From assembly GCF_000711235.1 (NCBI RefSeq), contig NZ_JOMI01000009.1, forward strand, positions 558,001-622,000: 64,000 nucleotides of DNA. Reading direction: 5' to 3'. Under the pieces are notes generated by a model, which worked only from the letters and a program-made list of their open reading frames with translations, was not told where the DNA came from and ran no database searches. Below are positions 56,801 through 64,000 of the stretch, in pieces. Position numbers and translations under genes: made by a program. The DNA is from Prevotella sp. 10(H). GTDB taxonomy: Bacteria > Bacteroidota > Bacteroidia > Bacteroidales > Dysgonomonadaceae. Within the stretch, counting starts at the first letter, position 1. Every line of letters begins with the position of its first letter.

Positions 56801-56922
56801 GCGATAAAGGTATAACAGGCCCTTGGCATTGGAATAATGTACAGAAGCAGGCTCCGGGCATCGATTATAACATTCTTGATTACGGTTTGATGGAAGATTT
56901 CACTGTTGTTTCCTCTAAATAA
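53803..56922 (+). CDS. GH106-like glycoside hydrolase
   Basis: A 1039-residue exported protein (signal about 1-25). It has the features of the GH106-like group: FRSAPLWVWNTKVT near the start, GGAFVHPRPGL, IYDENSYPSGFAGG (about residue 125), GIFTDEPQ (about residue 245), and the SETYGGGGWELSFEDMKRLGDWE region (about residue 395). The first characterised family is alpha-L-rhamnosidase. The C-terminal part (from about 780) is a jelly-roll sugar-binding region. The exact sugar linkage cannot be told. It begins 147 bp after the MFS gene and is followed by the isomerase-like gene (24 bp gap), so these are an operon. Confidence 0.85.
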   Translation: MKVNLLSLSKIFILIGMIFYSGTGYTSPGQPREKRFEKLKKEFKDPSKSFRSAPLWVWNTKVTRADIDRMLGELKEQGFGGAFVHPRPGLITDYLSDDWFDLYKYSLEVGRKLGMDIWIYDENSYPSGFAGGHVPAQMPESYNQGQGLVFNKVEELPEDTKDYFFCLKKEGDTFVDITSSLGSYKNKKGDYYLYSKTFNRSSAWNGGFSYVDLLYPGVTQKFMEITMSGYEKHFGKLLGTEIKGIFTDEPQIASPGGIRWTPDLFEVFQKQWGYDLKSVLPLLVEETGNWKQVRHNYTETLTQMFIDRWAKPWFEYTEKKNMLWTGHYWEHGWPDMSHGGDNMAMYAWHQMPAIDMLFNQFNDVRPQAQFGNVRAVKEVRSAANQMGYVRTLSETYGGGGWELSFEDMKRLGDWEYVLGVNFLNQHLSHMTIVGARKYDYPPVFTSLSPWWSDYKTQNDYFARLSLILSQGEQLNDILVLEPTTTAWLYYSYVKGHPKTMEVGNNFQAFVTKIEKSQVEYDLGSENIIKDQGKVANKLFIVGKRGYNKVVIPPMTENLNAATFRLLKEFVNKGGELIMFSTPTLIDGKENQEIINFFKEKSASIKTYAEAATDQAIRESLQSNKISFSNIQSNNLYHHRRTYNDGELVFLANSSLTESATGKVSIEGKTLMQLDGMSGDIYSYPSRQQGKFVEAEFNLPPAGSLILFSSPSGNNQYQPKPEMANGREIRSNSPVTIKRMQDNAFNLDFCDLIIDGKAERNLYTVEACDKLYKHFGMRDPWNAAIQYKQTIVEKDTFKTGNIQVRYHFVVVDNFDKSKLKLVAEQPDIWKARINGQSVSADPNQRKLDSRFGVYEIGQYVKQGVNVVELSVNPMSIFAEIAPVYILGDFSLESAAAGWVMREPVKKLELGSWKDQGQPYYPWDMSYVKNYSIDDTSARYALKLNKWNGTVAEVYVNDSKVGVIAYQPYNFDLSPYLKQGDNKIEVRVIGSLKNLLGPHYSRDKGITGPWHWNNVQKQAPGIDYNILDYGLMEDFTVVSSK

Positions 56923-56946
56923 GTATTATAAAGCACAAAATATAAA

Positions 56947-58368
56947 ATGGAAAAAGTAAAAGTGGGATTATTCGGGGTCGGATTACATGCCTATTGGAGC
57001 CAGTTTGATGGCTTGCTCGAAAGGCTGATTGGCTACCAGAATACAATAAAAAATAAAATGCAGGTTCACAATGATGTCATAGTTGTGGATGCAGGTATGG
57101 TAGATGGTATAGAGAAAGCGGTGGATGCCGCGTCACTAATGAAAAAGGAAGATGTGGATATATTATTCATTTTTATTTCCACCTATGCTCTTTCATCTAC
57201 CATTATACCTGCTGTCAACAAGTTGAATATTCCTGTTATTCTGCTCAATATACAGCCTCTACCGGCAATAGACTATGATAAGCTGAATGGATTAAACGAC
57301 AGGGGGGCGATGACTGGCGAGTGGCTTTCCAGTTGTCAGGCCTGTTCCATTCCCGAATTTGCTTCGGTTTTCAACCGGGCTTGTGTTAGGTATGATATCG
57401 TCTCGGGTTACCTTGAAGATAAGGAAGCATGGGATGAGATTTCAGGATGGATAATGGCGGCAAGAGTTTCACGCGGAATGAAGAGAAACCGTATGGGTGT
57501 GCTTGGTAATTACTATTCGGGTATGGTCGATGTATATTCCGATCTCACATTGCAAAGCACGGTATTCGGTACGCATATCGAAGTGTTGGAAATGTGCGAA
57601 CTTGCAAGTCTCAGACGAGCGGTAACGAAAGAGAAAACAGATAAAAAGATAAAGGAATTCGAGACTGCTTTTGTGATAGATGAAGCTTGTTCTGAATACG
57701 AAATAGAAAGAGCGGCACAAACATCTGTAGCTCTGGATGAGTTGGTTGAAAAACATAAGCTGGGATCGATGGCATATTTCTATTCGGGAACAGACGGTAA
57801 CGAATATGAGAACATCATCACTTCCGTTATTGCAGGCAATACACTATTGACAGGTAAAAATATACCGATAGCCGGAGAATACGAGGTAAAGAATGCTCAG
57901 GCTATGAAAATAATGGCATTGATGGGTGCCGGCGGATGTTTCTCAGAATTTTATGCAATGGATTTCAACGATGATATTGTTATGCTGGGACACGACGGAC
58001 CAACTCATTATATCATTGCAGAAGGAAAGGTAAAACTGGTGCCGTTGCCTGTATATCATGGTAAACCGGGAAAAGGATTATCGATTCAGGCATCTGTAAA
58101 ACACGGGCCAGTAACATTACTTTCGGTAGTGGAAGGAAATGATGGGCTGTCATTCCTTTTAGCTGAAGGCGAATCGGTGCCGGGGCCTATTCTGAACATC
58201 GGAAATCTGAACAGTAGATATAAATTCCCTGTTTCGGCTAAAGAGTTTATCCAGAGATGGAGTAAGGCAGGTCCTTCTCACCATTGTGCAATAGGTGTAG
58301 GGCATGTAGCTGACATAATAAAGAAATATGCTTTTATACTGGATATTCCGGTAACAGTTATTTCCTGA
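56947..58368 (+). CDS. L-arabinose/L-fucose isomerase-like protein
   Basis: A 473-residue cytoplasmic protein with the isomerase fold: an N-terminal GLFGVGLHAYWSQFDGL stretch, RVSRGMKRNRMGVLGNYYSGMVDVYSD in the middle, and a closing GPSHHCAIGVGHVADIIKKY. Family members convert aldoses and ketoses using Mn2+, with two Glu and two His. Several Glu and His are visible in likely positions (ENIITSVIAGN; GPSHH), but the full set was not checked. It follows the GH106-like gene by 24 bp and ends in an 11-bp overlap with the convergent AraC gene. Processing of the released sugar (arabinose-like or rhamnose-like) is inference. Confidence 0.88.
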   Translation: MEKVKVGLFGVGLHAYWSQFDGLLERLIGYQNTIKNKMQVHNDVIVVDAGMVDGIEKAVDAASLMKKEDVDILFIFISTYALSSTIIPAVNKLNIPVILLNIQPLPAIDYDKLNGLNDRGAMTGEWLSSCQACSIPEFASVFNRACVRYDIVSGYLEDKEAWDEISGWIMAARVSRGMKRNRMGVLGNYYSGMVDVYSDLTLQSTVFGTHIEVLEMCELASLRRAVTKEKTDKKIKEFETAFVIDEACSEYEIERAAQTSVALDELVEKHKLGSMAYFYSGTDGNEYENIITSVIAGNTLLTGKNIPIAGEYEVKNAQAMKIMALMGAGGCFSEFYAMDFNDDIVMLGHDGPTHYIIAEGKVKLVPLPVYHGKPGKGLSIQASVKHGPVTLLSVVEGNDGLSFLLAEGESVPGPILNIGNLNSRYKFPVSAKEFIQRWSKAGPSHHCAIGVGHVADIIKKYAFILDIPVTVIS

Positions 58369-59257
58369 TATCACGTCCCTCCTTTCTGTATTGTAAAGGG
58401 GGGACTCCTTCTTTTTTCCGGAAGAAAGTAGAGAACTGGCTGGCTGTTTCGAAGCTCAGTTTGTATGCAATGTCGGTAATGCTCAGGTCTGTTGTATCCA
58501 GTAATTCTTTCGAGCGGAGATATTTCAGATTCAAGAGATATTGCGCCGGCGATACATCTACATATTGCTTAAACATCTTTCTGAACCACGAATAACTTAC
58601 GCCTAACTTATCAGCTATCTCTTCTGCCGAGATGGTACTCTCGATCTCCTGCTTCATAATATTTCTCGCCTCATCTATCTTGTTTATGGCAAAAGAATCG
58701 GTAAACATCTGGTTCTTATTTTTATAGTAGACTGTACCTAATATATACAATACGATGCTGGATATTATTTGCTGATATCCAGTCCTTTCTTCCAGTGTAT
58801 AATTGGCAATATCTTCATAGAGGCTTATAATCGATGAGCTGAATCCCAAATCGAAAACGGGTGATTCCGGCGTAAAGAAACCGTTCTTTACCCTTTTGTC
58901 AATATGGACTCCTTTGAATCCTACCCAATATTCATACCATCCGCTATTTTTATCAGGCTCGTAAGTATGCCATTCATTGGGGAATAATAATATCATTGTT
59001 CCGGCTTCGATGCGCCGTCTTTTGCAGGATTTTGATTCAAAATATCCTCCCCCTTTCGAGATATAGATCAATTGATATTCTTTCAATACTCTTCCGTTTT
59101 TAGGGTCGAAGATATGCGATGCAGGATGTTGTGACCTCGGATATGAACTATTAGGGGGAATTAATTGGGATCCTACTGTAGTGACGACTATACCCCATGC
59201 TTCGTCTGTGAGGCTTATATTAAAATACTTGATATTTCTGGTTTCCGGAGATTTCAT
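58358..59257 (-). CDS. AraC family transcriptional regulator
   Basis: A 299-residue regulator started at the ATG at 59257 (MKSPETRN); a start at 59299 adds residues without support. The N-terminal sensor domain (about 25-130, GGYFESKSCKRRRIEAGTMILLFPNEWHTY) precedes a C-terminal AraC domain (about 195-295) with SAEEIADKLGVSYSWFRKMFKQYVD and the closing SQFSTFFRKKEGVPPLQYR. It is convergent with the isomerase gene (11-bp overlap) and probably controls the MFS-GH106-isomerase set. No operator is recognised. Confidence 0.92.
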   Translation of the reverse strand: MKSPETRNIKYFNISLTDEAWGIVVTTVGSQLIPPNSSYPRSQHPASHIFDPKNGRVLKEYQLIYISKGGGYFESKSCKRRRIEAGTMILLFPNEWHTYEPDKNSGWYEYWVGFKGVHIDKRVKNGFFTPESPVFDLGFSSSIISLYEDIANYTLEERTGYQQIISSIVLYILGTVYYKNKNQMFTDSFAINKIDEARNIMKQEIESTISAEEIADKLGVSYSWFRKMFKQYVDVSPAQYLLNLKYLRSKELLDTTDLSITDIAYKLSFETASQFSTFFRKKEGVPPLQYRKEGRDIRK

Positions 59258-59329
59258 AGCTAGGTTCGATTTTATGCAATTGGTAAAATGAAGATTCAAG
59301 CTTAAAATTAATAATTTAGTTTAGACAAG

Positions 59330-59363
59330 TAAAGGGAACAGTTCGATTATTCTGCTCCCTTTA
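59330..59363 (-). terminator. Hairpin after the TolC gene
   Basis: A 12-bp stem with one G-T pair (TAAAGGGAACAG at 59330-59341, CTGCTCCCTTTA at 59352-59363) and a 10-nt loop lies 35 bp past the TolC stop codon. The minus-strand tail is only weakly T-rich. It probably ends the efflux operon. Confidence 0.6.
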
Positions 59364-59397
59364 GCTATTTTTCTCACTATTATCCGGATTATATCTT

Positions 59398-60636
59398 TTA
59401 TTCCGTGCCTCCTCCGAGCGCTCTGTATAAATCGGAAGCTGCCTGCAGTTGCTGCAACTTATCATTTACTCTGTTAATCTGCGCATCTAGTAAACCTTGC
59501 TGGGCAGTGAGCACTTCGAGGTAATTTGCTTCTCCGGCTTTCAGCAAAACCTGTGTATAATCTACAGCTTTTGTCAATGCCTTAACCTGTTCATCCCGGC
59601 TCTCGTTTTTCCGTAGAGAAGAAGTATATGTGAATATGATATCCGATACTTCCTGACTTGCTTCCAACACCGTCTTTTCAAAAGTCAATAACGCTATCTG
59701 ATGATCAGCCTTGGCAACTTTCAATTGAGTAATTAGTTGTTTCCGTGCAAACAGTGGCTGTGTCAGTCCTCCGGCTATACTTGCGAAAATATTTTCGGGT
59801 TTAAAGAAATTCTTCAACCCATTTGTGGTCGAGAAACCAATCATACCCGAACTTAACGTTAGCGAAGGATAGAAGCTAGCCCGTGCCACATGTGTCAGTT
59901 CAAATGCCGAACGGAAAGAAAGTTCTGCCTGCTGCACATCCGGACGCCGCGCCAGCATCTGTGCAGGCACTCCATAGGCCAGTTCATAAGGAGCATTTTG
60001 CTGTTCAATGGTAGCCCTTTCTATTTTTTGTGGTTTACGTCCGAGTATTGTACAAAGCGCATTTTCCAATTGCCTGATATTGCTTTCCAGATCAGGGATA
60101 GAAGCTTGTATGTTGAATAGGGCTGCTTTTGTTTGCTCCACGGCAGCTCCGGTAGCCATTCCGGCTTCTTTCAAAGCTTCAGTAGTCATCAGATTTTCAC
60201 CCATAAGCAGAATCATATTATTAGTGACTTTCAGCTGTTCATCAAGCGCGAGGAGAGAATAATAGATATTGGCTATATTCGAAATAAGAGACGTCTGTAC
60301 AAGATTGCGTCCGACATAGCTATTCAGCATCTGCGCATATTTTGCTTTAGACTGGCGATTCATTTTTCCCCATATATCCATCTCCCAACTGGCTACTATA
60401 CCCAGCGAGTAATTCTCTTTGTGGTATCCCAGTACGTTTTTATCTTTTGGCAATCCCGTTGTCGGGCTGACATTACTCAGCCTGTCTTGCGTTACCTGAG
60501 CACTTAATGCTATATCGGGAAAGTAGGCGGCACGCGCCATGCCTAATACAGCTTCGGCTTGTTTAATACGCTCGGTAGCTATAAGCATGTCAAAATTATT
60601 GTTCAGCGCTTCCTCTATATACCACTGCAGATACAT
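59398..60636 (-). CDS. TolC family outer membrane efflux protein, 5'-truncated
   Basis: A 412-residue protein of the RND outer-membrane (NodT/CusC-like) family, with two OEP repeats (NNFDMLIATERIKQAEAVL and RRPDVQQAELSFRSAFE blocks) and long helices for the periplasmic tunnel. The frame stays open upstream to 60750 (encoding KADTENLFRDKNPQDSTT...), which matches the start of mature CusC proteins, but there is no start codon there, no signal peptide and no lipobox Cys. A stop codon at 60751-60753 and the RND stop codon at 60740-60742 bound the space. An ATG at 60737 starts MKRP in another frame. About 30 codons of signal peptide seem lost. It could be non-functional or an assembly error. Confidence 0.88.
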   Translation of the reverse strand: MYLQWYIEEALNNNFDMLIATERIKQAEAVLGMARAAYFPDIALSAQVTQDRLSNVSPTTGLPKDKNVLGYHKENYSLGIVASWEMDIWGKMNRQSKAKYAQMLNSYVGRNLVQTSLISNIANIYYSLLALDEQLKVTNNMILLMGENLMTTEALKEAGMATGAAVEQTKAALFNIQASIPDLESNIRQLENALCTILGRKPQKIERATIEQQNAPYELAYGVPAQMLARRPDVQQAELSFRSAFELTHVARASFYPSLTLSSGMIGFSTTNGLKNFFKPENIFASIAGGLTQPLFARKQLITQLKVAKADHQIALLTFEKTVLEASQEVSDIIFTYTSSLRKNESRDEQVKALTKAVDYTQVLLKAGEANYLEVLTAQQGLLDAQINRVNDKLQQLQAASDLYRALGGGTE

Positions 60637-60739
60637 GTCCTTAAAGTATTCCTGCCACGGAATGCTGGCAATAGTCGTACTATCCTGCGGATTCTTATCC
60701 CTGAATAGATTTTCGGTATCTGCTTTGGGCGCTTCATCT

Positions 60740-63700
60740 TTATTCTTCCATTAATTGTTTGTTTTCTGATCTCGGGTCTTTCCCGCTAAAGCGTTCCTGA
60801 AGACTTTGGAAAATGATATAGAGTGTAGGTATTACCAATATTCCTATCATTGTACCGATAAGCATACCTCCCACAGCGCTGATACCGATCGACCTGTTAC
60901 CCGTTGCTCCTGCACCACTTGCAATAGCCAGAGGCAATAGCCCGAAGATAAATGCAAAGGATGTCATCAGGATTGGGCGTAGACGGGCTACAGCTCCATT
61001 CACGGCTGATTCGATTATACTCATTCCCTGCTGACGCCGCTGTATGGCATATTCCACGATCAGAATGGCATTTTTTGCAAGCAATCCTATCAACATGATC
61101 ATCGCTATCTGCACGTATATATTATTAACGATAGCCTGCGATACTCCGAACAGCATCAGGAATATAAATACTCCTGCCAGACCAATCGGTAACGATAATA
61201 AAACGGCAAGCGGTAGAATATAACTTTCGTATAATGCAGCCAACAGCAGATATACGAATATGAGGCAGATGCCGAAAATAATAACCATCTGGCTACTACT
61301 ATTAGCCTCTTCGCGCGTCATACCTGCATATTCGTAGCTATATCCGTCCGGAAGAATGGTTTTATCTGCACTCATTTCCTGTACGAGATTCAATACATCT
61401 CCTGTACTGTATCCGTCGATCATATTCGGTACAATAATCATATCCATAGACTGATACATATTGAAACGGGTCAGCATCTGCGGTGCTGTCAAGTCCGAAA
61501 CAGAAATAAATTCGGTTATAGGGGCCATTTCCCCGCTGCCTGTTTTTACAAATATGCCGCTCAGGTCTTCCAGTTTTTTACGGTATTCAGGGCCAGCCTG
61601 CACCATAACACGGAATTGCTTCCCATACAGGTTGAATGTCGATATATAAGAACTACCTATAAATGCCTGCAAAGTACCCATTACCTCACTCAAAGTAAGC
61701 CCGGCTTCTTTTATCTTTGGAATGTTGGCATCTATTTGTTTTTGAGGGAAGTTCGGGTTGAAGTTTGTCATAGCCATCATTATTTCTTCCCGTTGATTCA
61801 ATTTCTCTACGAAATTTGTAGTGATATCATAGAATTTATTGACATCCCCTCCAAGTCTGTCCTGCAGTTGAACTTCCACTCCGGCTCCCAGTCCGAAACC
61901 TTGCAGTGTAGGCATAGCCATAAAGAAGAATGTTGCATCCTGTATATGTTTGGTTTTCTCACTAAGGATAGCAGTAACCTCATCGGTAGTCATTTTCCGT
62001 TCTCCCCACGGTATCATTTTTATAATGATAGTACCATAGGAACTACCCAGCCCACTCATGAAGTTAATACCTGATATATTGGTGACGGTTTCAACCCCGT
62101 CTATCTCCATCGCCATGTCTACGACATCTCCTACAATAGAATCGGATCTTTCGAGCGATGATCCCGGAGGCAGGCTGATAAATGCCATTACACTACCGCT
62201 ATCTTCATTAGGAACAAATCCGGTAGGGATCAGTTTTACTAAAAAGAAGAGAATAAAGGATGCGGCTAAAATGATAGCCCCGGTAATCCAGCGATGCCCT
62301 TTCTTCCCCAGAAAATGCAGGCTTTTCTTATACTTCTGAGTACCTGCATTGAAGAATATATTAAAGTTGCGATAGAATCTTTGTATGAAATTATTCTTCT
62401 TTCCATGTTCGTCATGAGGTTTGAGAAATAACGCACATAATGCAGGGCTAAGCGTCAGAGCATTTACGGCCGATATCAGAATCGATATTGCCAGCGTAAG
62501 TCCGAACTGCCGGAAGAATATACCGGACGTTCCCCCGATAAAGCTGACCGGAATAAATACTGCCGACATTACCAATGTGATAGATATAATAGCCGGAGCT
62601 ATTTCTTTCATTGCTGTTATGGTTGCCACTCTCGGGTCTTTTTCTCCCGCATCCAATTGGGCATGCACCGCCTCGACGACGACAATGGCATCATCGACCA
62701 CAATACCGATAGCCAATATCAGCGCGAAGAGTGTAAGCAGATTGATTGAGAAGCCGAATAATTGCAGGAAGAAAAATGTACCGATAATCGCTACAGGTAC
62801 GGCAATCGCCGGAATGATTGTAGAACGCATATCTTGCAGGAAAATGAATACTACTATAAATACCAGCAGGAATGCCTCTATGAATGTAGTTAATACCTTT
62901 TTTATGGATTCGTTGAGAAACTCGCTGGAATCCATCAGATAGTTGAACTTTATACCCGGTGGCAAGGCTTTTTCTGCATCATTAAGAACAGCCTTAACGT
63001 TTTCTATAACTTCTTGCGCATTAGAACCTGCAGTCTGGCTGATAGAAATAAATACGGCCTCTTCGGTCTTATTAGTCATCGATGTGATGCTGTAATTCAA
63101 TGATGCCAGTTCTACTTTGGCAATATCTTTGATTCGCAGTATCTGTCCGCCTTGCGAACGGATGATAACATCTCCGAATTGTTCGGGAGTCTTGAGCTTC
63201 CCGGTAAATTTCATCGTATATTGGAAAGACTGGTCACTATTTGCTCCTAATTCCCCAGGTGCAGCTTCAATATTCTGATCCTGCAGTGCCGCTATAACCT
63301 CTTGTGTAGAAAGCTTATATGAAGCCATGATATCCGGTTTCAGCCATATACGCATCGAATAGTCCTTTGCCCCGTTTACTGCTGCTTGTCCTACTCCGTA
63401 TACACGCTTTATCTGTGGCAGAATATTAATATTGGCATAATTTTGCAGGAACTGCCCGTCATAGTCGGGATTCTCGGATGATAAGGATATACCTAGTATC
63501 GTACTGTTTTGCTGTTTTGCCACGGTAACACCTATCTGTGTTACTTCTTGCGGGAGTAACGGTGTTGCGCGGGCTACCAGATTCTGTACGTTTACCGCTG
63601 CAATATCGGGATTTATACCTTGTTTGAAGAATATCCTTACATTCGCATTACCACTGTTCATGGCAGTAGAGGTCATATATGTCATCCCTTCCACCCCGTT

Positions 63701-63907
63701 TATCTGTTCTTCCAACGGAACAACAACGCTGTTCATTATTACATCTGCACTTGCTCCCGGATAAGTGGCTTCTACCTGTACGGTAGGGGGTGCTACATCC
63801 GGATATTGTTCTATAGGCAATGTAGCTATCCCGATAATACCCAATACTACTATAATAATGGATATAACGGTAGAAAGCACAGGCCTGTCTATAAATATCT
63901 TTAACAT
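60740..63907 (-). CDS. RND multidrug efflux permease (AcrB/HAE1 type)
   Basis: A 1055-residue inner-membrane pump with 12 helices and two large periplasmic loops. The start is MLKIFIDRPVLSTVISIII, and proton relay Asp residues are in ILAIGIVVDDAIVVVEAV (about 400-410), with the partner Lys in LLAKNAILIVEYA. The GFVPNEDSGSVMAFI region starts the second periplasmic loop. It exports hydrophobic compounds (drugs, bile salts) with the adaptor (63932 on) and the TolC-like protein. It is the middle gene of the operon; its start is 24 bp from the adaptor stop codon. Confidence 0.96.
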   Translation of the reverse strand: MLKIFIDRPVLSTVISIIIVVLGIIGIATLPIEQYPDVAPPTVQVEATYPGASADVIMNSVVVPLEEQINGVEGMTYMTSTAMNSGNANVRIFFKQGINPDIAAVNVQNLVARATPLLPQEVTQIGVTVAKQQNSTILGISLSSENPDYDGQFLQNYANINILPQIKRVYGVGQAAVNGAKDYSMRIWLKPDIMASYKLSTQEVIAALQDQNIEAAPGELGANSDQSFQYTMKFTGKLKTPEQFGDVIIRSQGGQILRIKDIAKVELASLNYSITSMTNKTEEAVFISISQTAGSNAQEVIENVKAVLNDAEKALPPGIKFNYLMDSSEFLNESIKKVLTTFIEAFLLVFIVVFIFLQDMRSTIIPAIAVPVAIIGTFFFLQLFGFSINLLTLFALILAIGIVVDDAIVVVEAVHAQLDAGEKDPRVATITAMKEIAPAIISITLVMSAVFIPVSFIGGTSGIFFRQFGLTLAISILISAVNALTLSPALCALFLKPHDEHGKKNNFIQRFYRNFNIFFNAGTQKYKKSLHFLGKKGHRWITGAIILAASFILFFLVKLIPTGFVPNEDSGSVMAFISLPPGSSLERSDSIVGDVVDMAMEIDGVETVTNISGINFMSGLGSSYGTIIIKMIPWGERKMTTDEVTAILSEKTKHIQDATFFFMAMPTLQGFGLGAGVEVQLQDRLGGDVNKFYDITTNFVEKLNQREEIMMAMTNFNPNFPQKQIDANIPKIKEAGLTLSEVMGTLQAFIGSSYISTFNLYGKQFRVMVQAGPEYRKKLEDLSGIFVKTGSGEMAPITEFISVSDLTAPQMLTRFNMYQSMDMIIVPNMIDGYSTGDVLNLVQEMSADKTILPDGYSYEYAGMTREEANSSSQMVIIFGICLIFVYLLLAALYESYILPLAVLLSLPIGLAGVFIFLMLFGVSQAIVNNIYVQIAMIMLIGLLAKNAILIVEYAIQRRQQGMSIIESAVNGAVARLRPILMTSFAFIFGLLPLAIASGAGATGNRSIGISAVGGMLIGTMIGILVIPTLYIIFQSLQERFSGKDPRSENKQLMEE

Positions 63908-63931
63908 CGTATTTCGTTTTTAAGTTTGAAA

Positions 63932-64000
63932 TTACTGGACTTGTATTTTCTTTCCGTTACTCAGGGTAGCTATGCCATCCATTACGATTCTGTCTCCGGC
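63932..64000 (-). CDS. RND periplasmic adaptor subunit (3' end only)
   Basis: The last 22 codons of a minus-strand gene that runs past the window edge. The C-terminus reads AGDRIVMDGIATLSNGKKIQ, then VQ and a stop (63932-63934). The GDRIV-x-DG-x3-L-x2-G-x-K pattern is the final beta strand region of membrane fusion proteins such as AcrA. It would bridge the RND permease and the outer-membrane channel. Confidence 0.85.
   Translation of the reverse strand, partial: AGDRIVMDGIATLSNGKKIQVQ

Noticed and set aside
61616-62942. Plus-strand frames opposite the RND permease
   Set aside because: The permease has complete family signatures on the minus strand; the antisense frames have no domain.

Overview
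The window is AT-rich chromosomal DNA of a Bacteroidota bacterium, most likely Bacteroidales and plausibly Dysgonomonas-like (genus is inference). Support: paired glycoside hydrolases with AraC regulators, a SusC-type signal-peptide remnant, no Shine-Dalgarno sequences, promoter-like TAnnTTTG boxes, dapB next to two lepB genes and a wbqC gene, and many small Bacteroidota-type lipoproteins and DUF proteins. No tRNA, rRNA, CRISPR array, prophage or intact insertion sequence was found.

Layout. (a) 1-4612: two tandem GH78 alpha-L-rhamnosidases, the first cut by the window edge. (b) 4704-23912: a stress and envelope block. It holds a DUF1848 protein, an operon with TerC and a quinone-reductase-like enzyme, a divergent trehalose module (GH15 hydrolase against a fused OtsA-OtsB), a DUF937/OmpA protein, and two minus-strand gene runs encoding an OM barrel, OmpA, META, LEA-like lipoprotein, cytoplasmic alpha-amylase, esterase, BON lipoprotein and BON-LysM protein, followed by a GlsB-type membrane protein. 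(c) 21775-24393: gene-poor DNA, including an inverted-repeat pair around a 120-bp segment. (d) 24394-33458: a degenerate ROK protein, a large GH2 beta-galactosidase with a ricin-like lectin domain, a lipoprotein-like or exported protein with a JAMM-like motif, a sigma factor with a membrane partner, and a sialate O-acetylesterase. (e) 33534-47933: mostly housekeeping genes (xerD, ftsB/divIC-like, NYN-OST-HTH RNase-like, lysine aminomutase-like radical SAM, DUF3108, Ig-like lipoprotein, wbqC, two signal peptidase I paralogs, dapB). (f) 48000-59257: a carbohydrate locus with a PQQ-type sugar dehydrogenase, AraC, cellulase-like hydrolase, truncated susC start, MFS sugar transporter, GH106-like enzyme, arabinose/fucose-isomerase-like protein and a second AraC. 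(g) 59398-64000: an RND efflux operon whose outer-membrane gene lacks its signal-peptide coding region.

How the genes fit together. The rhamnosidases, GH106-like enzyme, sugar isomerase-like protein and MFS carrier suggest use of rhamnose-containing plant or microbial glycans. The trehalose, LEA-like, BON, META, GlsB and TerC genes look like a co-located osmotic or envelope stress set.

The most notable observations are: a signal peptidase I paralog lacking both catalytic residues next to an active copy; the 5'-truncated TolC gene; a susC stub ending in a dispersed 41-bp repeat in a locus that otherwise lacks SusC/SusD; 30-bp imperfect inverted repeats flanking 120 bp; a ROK protein without its usual ATP and zinc motifs; and a JAMM-like motif in an exported protein.
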